This document shows, one piece after another, positions 53,237 to 62,344 of a stretch of DNA of 64,000 bases. Origin of the DNA: CALINF01 sp039980455. Lineage in GTDB: Bacteria > Pseudomonadota > Gammaproteobacteria > Pseudomonadales > Halieaceae. Position 1 is the first letter of the stretch. Each line of letters begins with the position of its first letter. The stretch lies in assembly GCA_039980455.1 (NCBI GenBank), contig JBDXCG010000004.1:992001-1056000 (forward strand), written 5' to 3'. The translations under genes and the position numbers were made by a program. The notes below the pieces were generated by a model. It saw only the letters and a list, made by a program, of their open reading frames with translations, was not told where the DNA came from and ran no database searches.

Positions 53237-53809
53237 ATGAATCCAACGAATCGAGTACCTGACGTCACCTTTAAAACGCGCGTTCGCGACGAGTCTGTCG
53301 GCGGCGATAACCCTTACGTTTGGGCAGACAAGACCACTGCTGACCTGTTTGGCGGCAAGAAGGTTGTTGTCTTTTCACTGCCAGGCGCATTTACGCCGAC
53401 GTGTTCTTCGAATCACCTGCCTCGTTACGATGAGCTCTACGACGAGTTCAAGGCGCAAGGCGTAGATGAGATTATCTGTATTTCAGTGAATGATGCCTTC
53501 GTGATGTTCAAGTGGGGCAAGGAGCAGGGCAACCAGAATATTTTCCTGCTGCCCGATGGCAACGGTGAGTTCACTCGCAAGATGGGTATGCTGGTAGACA
53601 AGTCGAACATTGGCTTTGGCATGCGCTCTTGGCGTTACTCAATGGTCGTTAATGACGGCAATGTTGAGAAAATGTTCATCGAATCTGACTTCGGCGACAA
53701 TTGCGCGACCGACCCGTTTGAAGTATCCGATGCCGATACGATCCTTGCCTACCTGAAGGGCGTGGAAGCCGAAGGTGTTTCTGCACCCCGTAAAGCGTTT
53801 GTTGGCTAA
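53237..53809 (+). CDS. Peroxiredoxin (Prx5-like)
   Basis: This 190-residue thiol peroxidase reduces H2O2 and organic peroxides. The peroxidatic Cys56 is in PGAFTPTCSSNHLP and a possible resolving Cys156 is in DFGDNCATDPF. Such proteins use glutathione or thioredoxin; no fused glutaredoxin domain is present. AGGAG precedes the ATG by 5 bp. It is monocistronic, with its own promoter and terminator, which fits an inducible stress gene. Confidence 0.94.
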   Translation: MNPTNRVPDVTFKTRVRDESVGGDNPYVWADKTTADLFGGKKVVVFSLPGAFTPTCSSNHLPRYDELYDEFKAQGVDEIICISVNDAFVMFKWGKEQGNQNIFLLPDGNGEFTRKMGMLVDKSNIGFGMRSWRYSMVVNDGNVEKMFIESDFGDNCATDPFEVSDADTILAYLKGVEAEGVSAPRKAFVG

Positions 53810-53836
53810 GCGCCGTAAATAGAAGTAGATATGCTG

Positions 53837-53862
53837 CCGGGCCTAGAGCCCGGTTTTTTTTT
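53837..53862 (+). terminator. Rho-independent terminator of the peroxiredoxin gene
   Basis: CCGGGC and GCCCGG form a 6-bp stem with a 5-nt loop, followed by nine T residues. Confidence 0.92.
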
Positions 53863-53918
53863 GCCTGCGATTACGTCTCAGGCTTGATCCGCTTTTGTAG
53901 AATAATGGCGGCGTTACT

Positions 53919-54341
53919 TCATTCACCCGGACTTGTCTGGTTGTAGTGACCTATTGCTTCCATGAAATCGCTTTTGTGTTTGGGCGATACCAGTACTGAT
54001 TTGCCATTCCCATACTTTATTTGCAACCTGTCCAGTGACAGGGCAGGGCTACTTAGGGGGCTGCGAGTCGGTATCACTTCGTGGATTTCGTTGCGGGGGA
54101 CGCGCCACCGGAATGGGCCGCATTTGATGAGTAGTTGGTCGGGTGTAACCGTATAGAGTGTGCCAAAGAGCATCCATAGTGGAACGCCACAACCCAATAC
54201 CAGCATTGCGACAGTTGCCAGTGTCGATTGCTGTTCGGCCGCTTGCCCGGTTTGAACGAGCGTCGCGATCATAAAGCCTACGGCGCAGAGGATAACGGCA
54301 CCCAGCCATGCATCAGTTTTTGAGCGAAATGTTTGGGCCAT
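53919..54341 (-). CDS. PH-domain membrane protein (bacterial PH family)
   Basis: This 140-residue protein has two membrane helices (about 12-31 and 44-65) and a C-terminal bacterial pleckstrin-like domain (FGTLYTVTPDQLLIKCGPFRWRVP in two parts: LYTVTPDQLLIKCGPF and RVPRNEIHEV). I start at ATG 54341 because GGGGAAAC is just upstream; an ATG at 54419 lies further out without conserved sequence. It is convergent with the peroxiredoxin gene. Function is unknown. Confidence 0.75.
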   Translation of the reverse strand: MAQTFRSKTDAWLGAVILCAVGFMIATLVQTGQAAEQQSTLATVAMLVLGCGVPLWMLFGTLYTVTPDQLLIKCGPFRWRVPRNEIHEVIPTRSPLSSPALSLDRLQIKYGNGKSVLVSPKHKSDFMEAIGHYNQTSPGE

Positions 54342-54465
54342 GTTTCCCCCGATGGTTAGGTAGCAGGCGCAGCACTCAGCGCGAAGCGTCAGCGAGTTAC
54401 TCGACGTCAATTTGATCAACTTGGGATGTCGCTGTCTAGTGTCTGGGCGCCTGTTCTAAATGGGC

Positions 54466-57400
54466 TTAGTGAAAATCTCGCGACTTTACCGTTAATGCCT
54501 CTAGCTCGCTGGTGTAGTCATAAAGAGCCCCCGCGATAATGTGAATGACATTATCCTTTGTTTCCAGTGTGCCTTTAACCATTAGCAGCCGCCCTGTCAT
54601 CAATACCTTGCGAAAGTGCTCTTGTGTTCTGGGCCAGATCACGACGTTACTGTTACCTGTTTCATCTTCTAACGTTAAAAACAGTACGCCCGACGCAGTG
54701 CCTGGCCGCTGGCGGCAGGTGACCAGCCCGGCAATACGAATAAATCGGTTGTGGCCGACTTCACTCAGGTCGCTGAAGCGTTTGCAGCGATTGAAAGGAT
54801 AGCGCCCGCGCAGCAGACTCATGGGATGAGCTCGCAGGGTCAGCCCCGTTGCCCGGTAATCAGACAGTACTTCTTCGGCAATACCTGGTGCGGGCAATAC
54901 GATGTTGTCGTTGAAGTAGTCGCTGCGCTGGCGTTGCTCGTTATGCAGCAGTGGCTTGGGCTGTTCCAATGCCATGATTTGCCACTGGGATTGGTGTCGA
55001 TTGCCACTGAGAGAGGTTAGGGCGTCAGCATCAGCCAGTGCCTCCATATCGCGCCGGTTCAGGTTGGCGCGTTGGCGTAAGTCGCTGATTTGGCGAAATG
55101 CTCGCTGCTGGCGGGCGGCAACTATACGTTCAGCGCCGTCGCGGCTCAGGCCTTTTACCAGTCGTAAGCCCAATCGTACGGGAGGTTGTTGATTGTGATC
55201 GGTTGGGCTGTCGAGTAACTGATGGTCCCATGTGCTCTGGTTGGCATCGACGGGTAATGCCACCACACCATGGCGAACGGCATCCTGTAGTAACTGTGAA
55301 GGGCTGTAAAACCCCATCGGCTGACTATTCAGCAACCCCACCAGAAAGGCGGCGGGGTGATGACGCTTCAGCCACGCAGAGACATAGGCCAGCAGTGCAA
55401 AGCTGGCGGAGTGCGACTCCGGAAAACCGTAGCCGCCAAAGCCTTTGATCTGGTCAAACAGGCGGCGCGCAAAGTCTTCGTCGTAGCCGCGCTCGATCAT
55501 GCCCTGGGTCAGCTTTTTTTCGAAGGTCAGTAGTTTGCTGTTCTTACCCCAGTTGGTAATGGCTCGGCGTAGCTGATCGGCTTCGCCGCCACTGAACCCT
55601 GCGGCCACCATAGCGAGTTTAATAACCTGCTCCTGAAAAATAGGCACACCAAGCGTACGATCAAGTACGCTCTTGATGGCCTCGCTGGGGTAGGTGACAG
55701 CTTCAAGGCCCTGCTTGCGACGCAGATAGGGGTGCACCATGTCGCCCTGAATGGGGCCGGGTCTGACAATAGCGATCTCTATCACCAGGTCGTAAAAACA
55801 GCTGGGCTTGAGGCGCGGCAGCATCGACATCTGTGCCCGTGATTCAATCTGGAATACGCCGACGGAATCGGCAGCGTGCAGCATACGGTAAGTAGCTTGG
55901 TCTTCTCTGGGTACATCGCTGATAGTGCCGATGGCTGGGCTGTAGCGATGCACCATCTGCAGGGTCTTGCGGATTGCAGAGAGCATGCCCAGGGCCAGGA
56001 TATCTACCTTCAGCAGTCCCAGTGACTCGATATCCTCCTTGTCCCATTGAATAACCGTACGATCGGCCATGCTGGCATTTTCCACCGGTACTAGCGTAGA
56101 TATCGGGCTGCGGGTAATCACAAAACCACCTACATGCTGCGACAGGTGGCGTGGAAAGCCGAGAATTTCCTGTACCAGGTTGTAGAACAGCTCTGCCTGC
56201 TCGCTGTGGCCGGCAACGCCCTGTTCTTCGAAGCGCTTGGCCAAATCCTTGCTGCGGTCCCACCAGGCAAGCGATTTAGCCAGATCATCGACAAAGGTAG
56301 AATCCAAACCCAGCGCCTTGCCCACGTCGCGTACTGCACTGCGAGAGCGATAAGTGATGACAGTGGCCGCTAGCGCGGCGCGGCGTCGTGAGTACTTCTC
56401 GTAGATGTACTGGATCACTTCCTCGCGACGTTCGTGTTCGAAATCCACATCGATGTCGGGCGGTTCGTCACGTTCGCGTGAGATAAATCGCTCAAACAGC
56501 AAAGACACCTGCTCCGGCGATACCTCGGTGATAAACAGGCAATAGCACACGACGGAGTTAGCCGCCGAGCCGCGCCCCTGACACAGGATGTGGCGCGCAC
56601 GGGCGAAGCGTACGATGTCGTACACCGTTAAAAAGTAGTACTCGTAATCGAGCTCTGCTATCAGGGCCAGCTCGGTCTCGATACGTTGTTGAATGGTTTC
56701 GGGCACGCCTTTGGGCCAGCGCTCACGGGTGCCAGTGGTAACCAGCTCGCGCAGATATTGTTTGGCATCATAGCCCGGGGGTACTACTTCTTCTGGGTAC
56801 TCGTAGCGCAGTTCATTCAGTGAGAAGTCACACAAGTTGGCAACGCGTAGGGTTTCGTCGAGTAACGCCTGTGGATAGAGCTTATGCAATGTATCGAGAC
56901 TGCGCAGGTGTTGCTGGCTGTTGCTCAGGCGCCGCCGGCCCAGCCGGGCGATGCTGGTGTTGTGCTGTAGTGCGGTGAGCACGTCGTGTAATGGTTTGCG
57001 ACTGGCGCAGTGCATCTGCACGTTGCCACAAGCCAATGTGGGAATACCTAGCTCACTGGCGAGTGTTTGTATGGCCAGATAGCGATTAATCTCGTTATTG
57101 CCCAGCAGATAGGCAATACCCACCCAAAGCCTGCCCTTACACAGTCGCTGCAGTTGACTGCCATAAGCGCGTAGGGTGGAGTTATCTTCTGGCGGCAGCC
57201 AGATCAGCAGACAGCGTTTGAGATGAAAAATAACGTCGCGCAGAGTGACCCGATACTCACCTTTGGGACTGCGTCTTCGCGCCATGCTGATCAATCCAGA
57301 CAACTCGCTATAGGCGGCGCGTGAGGGCACCAACGCAACCAGCCGTATGCCTTCTTCCAGGTTAAGCTCACTGCCAATAATCAGGTGCAGGCCTGATTCA

Positions 57401-57564
57401 CTGGCTGCGACATGCGCTTTGACCACGCCGGCCAGTGAGCACTCGTCGGTAATCGCCAGTGCTCGATAGCCACAGTCACTGGCACGTTCGACTAATTCGT
57501 GGGGGTGAGACGCGCCGCGCAGAAAGCTGTAGCAGCTCAGGGAATGAAGTTCAGCATAAGACAT
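54466..57564 (-). CDS. dnaE2: Error-prone DNA polymerase DnaE2 (ImuC)
   Basis: DnaE2 is the SOS-induced C-family polymerase for translesion mutagenesis. The 1032-residue protein has the N-terminal PHP domain (YAELHSLSCYSFLRGASHP), the catalytic Asp motif PPDIDVDFEHERREEV, KVDILALGMLSAIRK, GFGGYGFPESHSASFALL and a C-terminal OB fold (IRIAGLVTCRQRPGTASG). It normally works with ImuA and ImuB. Here it stands alone, with imuB 4.8 kb away. The ATG 57564 is set by the start of the PHP motif and lies 4 bp from a LexA box. Confidence 0.96.
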   Translation of the reverse strand: MSYAELHSLSCYSFLRGASHPHELVERASDCGYRALAITDECSLAGVVKAHVAASESGLHLIIGSELNLEEGIRLVALVPSRAAYSELSGLISMARRRSPKGEYRVTLRDVIFHLKRCLLIWLPPEDNSTLRAYGSQLQRLCKGRLWVGIAYLLGNNEINRYLAIQTLASELGIPTLACGNVQMHCASRKPLHDVLTALQHNTSIARLGRRRLSNSQQHLRSLDTLHKLYPQALLDETLRVANLCDFSLNELRYEYPEEVVPPGYDAKQYLRELVTTGTRERWPKGVPETIQQRIETELALIAELDYEYYFLTVYDIVRFARARHILCQGRGSAANSVVCYCLFITEVSPEQVSLLFERFISRERDEPPDIDVDFEHERREEVIQYIYEKYSRRRAALAATVITYRSRSAVRDVGKALGLDSTFVDDLAKSLAWWDRSKDLAKRFEEQGVAGHSEQAELFYNLVQEILGFPRHLSQHVGGFVITRSPISTLVPVENASMADRTVIQWDKEDIESLGLLKVDILALGMLSAIRKTLQMVHRYSPAIGTISDVPREDQATYRMLHAADSVGVFQIESRAQMSMLPRLKPSCFYDLVIEIAIVRPGPIQGDMVHPYLRRKQGLEAVTYPSEAIKSVLDRTLGVPIFQEQVIKLAMVAAGFSGGEADQLRRAITNWGKNSKLLTFEKKLTQGMIERGYDEDFARRLFDQIKGFGGYGFPESHSASFALLAYVSAWLKRHHPAAFLVGLLNSQPMGFYSPSQLLQDAVRHGVVALPVDANQSTWDHQLLDSPTDHNQQPPVRLGLRLVKGLSRDGAERIVAARQQRAFRQISDLRQRANLNRRDMEALADADALTSLSGNRHQSQWQIMALEQPKPLLHNEQRQRSDYFNDNIVLPAPGIAEEVLSDYRATGLTLRAHPMSLLRGRYPFNRCKRFSDLSEVGHNRFIRIAGLVTCRQRPGTASGVLFLTLEDETGNSNVVIWPRTQEHFRKVLMTGRLLMVKGTLETKDNVIHIIAGALYDYTSELEALTVKSRDFH

Positions 57565-57567
57565 ATA

Positions 57568-57600
57568 CTGTATATTTGTACAGTATATGGATATTGTCAA
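57568..57600 (-). promoter_or_regulatory. LexA box and promoter of dnaE2
   Basis: A full SOS box, CTGT-N8-ACAG (ATATTTGT spacer), occupies 57568-57583. On the minus strand a consensus -35 TTGACA lies at 57600-57595, with any -10 inside the box. The start codon follows 4 bp later, so LexA would block the promoter and the transcript would be almost leaderless. Confidence 0.88.
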
Positions 57601-57671
57601 TTTCCTTGCCCACTGTGCATGGCCTGCGCCATATGTGAGGGGTACTATGAGGCAGACATGAGGGTAAGTAG

Positions 57672-58139
57672 TTGCAAGCAGAATTGAATATACAGCGTTA
57701 CGATGGGGCACTTACCGCGCCTCTGCTGGCGCTGTTACTCAGTGCCGATCCCGATGAGGAGCAGGTGCGGCAGTATATGTCCGGCGCCACGCTTCTGGTT
57801 GCTACAGGGGGCAGCGATACTGCGGGCGTTGCTGTACTGACCTGTGAGAAACACATGTTTGAGCTTAAAAATATTGCAGTGGCACCATCCTGTCAGGGCA
57901 TGGGTATTGCCAAGCGATTGATTACAGCGATTAAGCAAGAAGCTAAAGAGCGGGGTGCAAAACACCTGTTGGTAGGCACTGGGAATTCCAGTCTGGATCA
58001 ATTGGCTCTGTATCAGAAGTGCGGGTTTCGAATGCTGTCTATCGAGGTTGATTTTTTTGCCAGCTACCAGCCTCCGATCTACGAAAACGGACTGCGTTGC
58101 CTCGACAAGGTGATCCTATGTGCGAACATTCAAGAGTGA
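57672..58139 (+). CDS. GNAT-family N-acetyltransferase
   Basis: This 155-residue acetyl-CoA-dependent transferase has FELKNIAVAPSCQGMGIAKRLI in two parts: the strand FELKNIAVAP and the acetyl-CoA loop QGMGIA (Q/RxxGxG/A). It ends with LYQKCGFRM, typical of the fold. The start is TTG 57672, since no ATG or GTG fits; GAGGGTAAG precedes it. It is divergent from dnaE2 and could share the SOS-controlled intergenic region. The substrate is unknown. Confidence 0.85.
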   Translation: MQAELNIQRYDGALTAPLLALLLSADPDEEQVRQYMSGATLLVATGGSDTAGVAVLTCEKHMFELKNIAVAPSCQGMGIAKRLITAIKQEAKERGAKHLLVGTGNSSLDQLALYQKCGFRMLSIEVDFFASYQPPIYENGLRCLDKVILCANIQE

Positions 58140-58227
58140 GTATGCATCGCCGTCAAGCATGAGTTGCTAAACGGTATGATTTACCAAGAGGCAGTTTTGC
58201 TATTGGCCTTTTCGGCTAGTTAAGTGC

Positions 58228-58259
58228 GACCAGTGCCACGTTTTAGGACGTAGCACTGG
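58228..58259. terminator. Large hairpin between convergent GNAT and sulfatase genes
   Basis: ACCAGTGC and GCACTGGT pair perfectly. Inside them, after one mismatch, ACGT pairs with ACGT around a 6-nt loop. No strong T run follows, but the location between convergent stops fits a shared terminator. Confidence 0.55.
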
Positions 58260-58280
58260 TTGGGTCAAGACACTGTAGTG

Positions 58281-59945
58281 CTACTTCTTCTGCGGCAGGC
58301 CGGCCAGGAAGATTTCAAGCATGTACTGAGTTTCCGGGCGCAGATTCTCGATCCCCCCATATGGAATGCCAGTAGTCATTGGGCGATCGGGGTATTTTTG
58401 CTTCAGTGCCATATGGCGCTTGATCATGCCAGCAAACTGGCCACCCGCCCAAGGTCCATACTTAATGCCATCTTCAGGGCGCTCTTCTCGGGGATCCCGG
58501 TAAAGGTCGTAGATAGGCGCAGCAATTGGGTTGGCCCCTGGCGGTGGTAAGTGCATCTTGTACTTGTTCTTAACCACGGCCTTGAGGTGGGGTCCGTCGT
58601 AGATGTGCACATAGTCACGGCGCCCTTTGGAATCTCCAAGGAACAACAGGCTGGTCTGATCGATACCATCAATAATCCGATCCCGGGGGATCTCGTCCAT
58701 TGCGCCACCGAGGCGCGCAAAGGTGGTGTAGAGGTCGGAGACATGAACGATGTCATTGACGTGGCTGCTTGGCTCAAGCACACCTTTCCACTGCATGTAG
58801 GCATTTACCCTGACACCACCTTCCAGGAAGTCTGTCTTACCGCCGCGATACACACGGTCCGTAACACCTCCAATTCCAGCGTATTGCATGAAGGGGCCAT
58901 TGTCGCCCATAACCACTACGATCGTGTTCTCGGCGAGCCCGAGTCGGTCGATCTCCGCCATGATCTCGCCAATCCATACATCTACCTCGGCGATGCTTTC
59001 GGCGACAGTACCACCGTTTAGGGTGCGTACTTCTTGTATATCGCTGGGCACATAGGAGAGTGGGAAAAGCGGCCAGTAGTTAATGTAGAACGGCTTGTCT
59101 TGCTTTGAGAGCTCTTGCAACTGACCCAGCATATTGCGCTGGTAGCGCTCGTTCATCTCACGGTACTTTTTCTGGTTCCACTCTTCGCCAGCTTCTAAAT
59201 CTACTTCGTAAAGCTTGCCGTCTCGCAATTCAACACCGGTGACCATGTGTGAAGGGTTGGCGACGAACGTATTATCAATAGTGTAGGTTTGCAGTTGGGT
59301 ATCTGGGTTCACACCTCGAATCACATCCGCATTCTGCGGATCCACGTGCATGATGGCGAGTTGGCCCTGTTGGTGAATTGGGAACTCGGCATGCATAAAG
59401 CCCTGGTTGCTCGCATAGGCTTGTTCGATGTCGCCCATGTGCCACTTGCCGACGTGCGAGGTGTAGTAACCGGCTTCGCGCAGTACTTCGGCGATAGTTT
59501 TTTCCGAGGCAGGTAAACCGTCACCTGCCAGCGTTGCCTTCGCTTCCGTTGTACCAGTACGGATAGGGTAGCGGCCAGTTGTCATGGCAACTCGGGTAGG
59601 TGTGCAGGAGGGTTCCGTGTACATGCGGCCAAAGGTCAAACCCTGTCGCGCCATGGCGTCAATATTGGGAGTGGAATAGCCGCGCGTTGGCGTTAGGCTG
59701 GGAGTGCCAATTTCACCAAAGCCAAGGTCGTCCAGCAGAATGTAGACAATATTCGGTGGCTTGCCGCCGTTCTTCTCGCGAAATTCAGCGATCTTGGTAT
59801 CGATAAGCTTGTCTTCTTCAGCCCAACGTTTTCCATTCTGGGCTTTTAGTACCTGGAACTCTGCGTCATGCACAATATCCTTGGCGATAGCTGGTGCGAC
59901 AGAGATGGCGCCAATCATCGCCACTGCGGCGGTTAGTCTTTTCAT
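58281..59945 (-). CDS. Secreted arylsulfatase (formylglycine-dependent)
   Basis: This 554-residue sulfatase has a Sec signal peptide (residues 1-21, ending APAIA). The metal-binding ILLDDLGFGEIG lies near residue 72 and the formylglycine site SCTPTRVAMTTGRYP has Cys114 in CxPxR. GKWHMGD and MGDNGPF supply further active-site residues. The substrate may be a sulfated polysaccharide or aryl sulfate of marine origin. The Cys needs a formylglycine-generating enzyme, and none is adjacent. It is convergent with the GNAT gene. Confidence 0.93.
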   Translation of the reverse strand: MKRLTAAVAMIGAISVAPAIAKDIVHDAEFQVLKAQNGKRWAEEDKLIDTKIAEFREKNGGKPPNIVYILLDDLGFGEIGTPSLTPTRGYSTPNIDAMARQGLTFGRMYTEPSCTPTRVAMTTGRYPIRTGTTEAKATLAGDGLPASEKTIAEVLREAGYYTSHVGKWHMGDIEQAYASNQGFMHAEFPIHQQGQLAIMHVDPQNADVIRGVNPDTQLQTYTIDNTFVANPSHMVTGVELRDGKLYEVDLEAGEEWNQKKYREMNERYQRNMLGQLQELSKQDKPFYINYWPLFPLSYVPSDIQEVRTLNGGTVAESIAEVDVWIGEIMAEIDRLGLAENTIVVVMGDNGPFMQYAGIGGVTDRVYRGGKTDFLEGGVRVNAYMQWKGVLEPSSHVNDIVHVSDLYTTFARLGGAMDEIPRDRIIDGIDQTSLLFLGDSKGRRDYVHIYDGPHLKAVVKNKYKMHLPPPGANPIAAPIYDLYRDPREERPEDGIKYGPWAGGQFAGMIKRHMALKQKYPDRPMTTGIPYGGIENLRPETQYMLEIFLAGLPQKK

Positions 59946-60271
59946 GTATTTCACCTTTACGAGTAACTTTAGAATTGGCCTCACAGGCACCAGGCGTGCA
60001 CCCTAGTCTAAGATGGCCGCCGTAACTCCAGCTTTAATGATAAGGTTTTTGCAGTGAAACCGCCATCTTGGCGGCTTAGGTGAGGGTAGGGTTGCGCACT
60101 AAATACGCCGCTCACCCTATGATGGTAGGGATTGCACGGGGGAGTGGGATATGCCTATTTCCATATCGTGCGCGGGCGGCAAACTATCTGATACCTTGTT
60201 TTAACGTGGGTGATATTCTTAGAGTGCAGTATTGGTTCCGTTCAGAACCAAGATACCCAATTGGAGAGCTA
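59946..60271. promoter_or_regulatory. Divergent region between sulfatase and yjdM genes
   Basis: No gene is supported in these 326 bp. It holds an imperfect inverted repeat (AAGATGGC near 60012 and GCCATCTT near 60063). Directly upstream of yjdM lies a perfect hairpin, TTGGTTC and GAACCAA with a 6-nt loop (60232-60251). A longer in-frame start at 60080 exists for yjdM, but the added sequence is not conserved-looking. Confidence 0.45.
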
Positions 60272-60613
60272 ATGAGCGAAATGCCAGGATGTCCAGAGTG
60301 TTCGTCTGAATATGTTTATGAAGACAGGGATCACTATGTCTGCCCCGAGTGCGGGCATGAATGGCAGCAGGAGGGCGCCGCAGAGGAATCCAGTGAGGGA
60401 GTGATCGTCGATGCCAATGGCAACGCGCTCGCTGAGGGCGACACAGTGACGGTTATAAAAGACCTCAAGGTGAAAGGTTCATCTTCCGTGGTAAAGGTTG
60501 GTACCAAGGTGAAGAATATCCGCCTGAATCTGGAAGGTGATCATAATATTGACTGCAAAATTGATGGTATCGGTGCGATGAAATTGAAATCCCAGTTTGT
60601 TAAGAAAGCCTGA
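60272..60613 (+). CDS. yjdM: Zinc-ribbon protein YjdM (PhnA family)
   Basis: This 113-residue protein has an N-terminal zinc ribbon (CPECSSEY...CPECGHEW) and a C-terminal domain with VDANGNALAEGDTVTVIKDLKVKG split as VDANGNALAEGDTV and IKDLKVKGSSSVVKVGTKV. This is the YjdM/PhnA family, historically linked to alkylphosphonate genes but not itself a phosphonate hydrolase. GGAGAG precedes ATG 60272. It starts a four-gene run with gaps of 16, 20 and 0 bp. Confidence 0.93.
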   Translation: MSEMPGCPECSSEYVYEDRDHYVCPECGHEWQQEGAAEESSEGVIVDANGNALAEGDTVTVIKDLKVKGSSSVVKVGTKVKNIRLNLEGDHNIDCKIDGIGAMKLKSQFVKKA

Positions 60614-60629
60614 TGGTTAGCCACGCCTT

Positions 60630-61328
60630 ATGAAAACCATTGGTCTACTGGGCGGTATGAGTTGGGAGAGCACCGCGCTCTACTATCGTCTGATTAATGA
60701 GGCAACCCGTAAGGAATTGGGGCAGTTACACTCGGCGCCTATTGCAATGGTGAGTGTGGATTTCGCTGAGATAGAACAGTTGCAACAGCTTGGTGCGTGG
60801 CGCGATGCGGGGGCATTGCTGGCGCAACAGGCGCAACGGGTTGAGGCAGCGGGCGCCGACTTTTTGCTGATCTGTACTAATACGATGCACAAGGTTGCAG
60901 ACGAGGTGGCTGCTGCTATCTCTATTCCCTTGTTGCATTTAGCCGACGCCACCGCGCTTGAGGTGATAGCAACCGGGCTGTCATGCGTTGGCCTGTTGGG
61001 AACGCGCTTTACCATGGAGCAGGAGTTTTATCGTAGCCGTTTAGAGGCGCATGGTTTGCAAGTGCTGGTACCCGCGAAGGATGATCGGGACATAGTGCAT
61101 CGTGTTATTTATGAGGAGCTTTGCCTTGGTCGGGTGGAAGACCAATCCAGAATTGAGTATCAGCGTATTATTGAAGAACTCGGTTCACAGGGAGCTCAGG
61201 CGGTTATTGCCGGCTGTACAGAGATTACAATGTTGGTTGATCCGAAGCACAGTCCACTCAAGATGTTTGATACTACGGCCATTCATGCTCAGGCCGCAGT
61301 TACCTTGGCACTTGCTAATGACCGTTAA
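60630..61328 (+). CDS. Aspartate/glutamate racemase family protein
   Basis: This 232-residue cofactor-independent racemase starts with KTIGLLGGMSWESTALYYRL. The two catalytic-cysteine segments are ICTNTMHK and AGCTEI. It is most like the YgeA-type broad-specificity amino-acid racemases rather than MurI. The product could be a D-amino acid for cell-wall editing; the substrate is not clear from sequence. Confidence 0.9.
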   Translation: MKTIGLLGGMSWESTALYYRLINEATRKELGQLHSAPIAMVSVDFAEIEQLQQLGAWRDAGALLAQQAQRVEAAGADFLLICTNTMHKVADEVAAAISIPLLHLADATALEVIATGLSCVGLLGTRFTMEQEFYRSRLEAHGLQVLVPAKDDRDIVHRVIYEELCLGRVEDQSRIEYQRIIEELGSQGAQAVIAGCTEITMLVDPKHSPLKMFDTTAIHAQAAVTLALANDR

Positions 61329-61348
61329 GGCCCGCGAAGGTTTGTCAC

Positions 61349-61774
61349 GTGTTCGGTAGTTGCCGCTGTGGGAATATCGAACTGCATTGGCAGTTGGTTG
61401 ACCATTCTTTAGTGCCGCGCTGTTGTCAGTGCGAGTATTGCTTACCCAGAGAGCTTGCCTGGGTGAGTAAGTCCGGTACCCGATTGCGGAGTGTCGTTCG
61501 GCGCAGTGCGTTTTATCGTACGGTTACCCATGGCACACAAACAGCTCAGTTCCATGAATGTACATTTTGTGACATGCCGGTACTTGCTTCTAGCGAGGCG
61601 GAGGGCGATCACTATGCTGTGGTTAATGCCGCTTGTATGCAGGCGGCGGGGGCCTTCGTATCCGGTCGGTCAATCTCGTTTGCAGATGAGACTCTGACGC
61701 AGCGGCAGGATAGGCGCAAAGCAAATTGGTGTATGTTCGATGGCATTCAAATAATGGATACGGGAAAGCAATAG
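61349..61774 (+). CDS. GFA-like (CENP-V/GFA domain) zinc protein
   Basis: This 141-residue protein has the cysteine pattern of the GFA fold: GSCRCGNIEL, then RCCQCEYCLP and later ECTFCDMPV. These would bind one or two zinc ions. The family is annotated as glutathione-dependent formaldehyde-activating, but that activity is not established for most members. The start is GTG 61349. It is cotranscribed with the racemase and lipocalin. Confidence 0.84.
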   Translation: MFGSCRCGNIELHWQLVDHSLVPRCCQCEYCLPRELAWVSKSGTRLRSVVRRSAFYRTVTHGTQTAQFHECTFCDMPVLASSEAEGDHYAVVNAACMQAAGAFVSGRSISFADETLTQRQDRRKANWCMFDGIQIMDTGKQ

Positions 61775-62341
61775 ATGCTTATAGACGCAAGTGTGGTGCG
61801 CAACAAACTGCTGACGGTAGTGGTGCTGGTATTGTTGGCTGGCTGTACAGGTATGCCCGAGGGCGTATCTCCCGTGGGTCAGTTTGAGTTACCCCGTTAT
61901 CTGGGAAACTGGTATGAGGTTGCTCGGCTGGATCATAGCTTTGAGCGTGGCTTGGTTGATGTCAGCGCTAACTACTCAATGCGTGATGACGGTGGTGTGA
62001 AGGTTATCAATCGAGGGTTTTCGACAACTGAGCAATCCTGGAGCGAGGCAGAGGGCAAAGCCTATTTCGTTGGCGAGCCTGATCAAGCGCATCTTAAGGT
62101 GTCATTCTTCGGCCCTTTCTATGGTTCCTACGTGGTATTTGAATTGGATTCAGACTATCAATACGCTTTTGTCTCGGGTAATACGAATGAATATCTATGG
62201 TTGCTTTCTCGTACCCCCCAGGTTGATGACACTGTGCGCGAGCGCTTTATCGAGCGTGCCAATGCCCTCGGATTTGCGAGTGACGATTTGATCTGGGTGG
62301 AGCAGGGACGCAACATAGAAAATGGCATCGCTGACGATTGA
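61775..62341 (+). CDS. blc: Outer-membrane lipoprotein, lipocalin Blc family
   Basis: This 188-residue lipocalin has a lipobox LLAGC with the lipidated Cys at 24, followed by the lipocalin first motif YLGNWYEVARLD (GxW), VINRGF, GKAYFVGEPDQAHLKVSFFGPF split at GKAYF and LKVSFFGPFYGSY, and the closing EYLWLLSRTP. Blc-type proteins bind lysophospholipids or fatty acids at the outer membrane. Asn/Gly rather than Asp follows the Cys (CTG), so Lol export to the outer membrane is expected. The start immediately follows the upstream stop. Confidence 0.93.
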   Translation: MLIDASVVRNKLLTVVVLVLLAGCTGMPEGVSPVGQFELPRYLGNWYEVARLDHSFERGLVDVSANYSMRDDGGVKVINRGFSTTEQSWSEAEGKAYFVGEPDQAHLKVSFFGPFYGSYVVFELDSDYQYAFVSGNTNEYLWLLSRTPQVDDTVRERFIERANALGFASDDLIWVEQGRNIENGIADD

Positions 62342-62344
62342 GTT

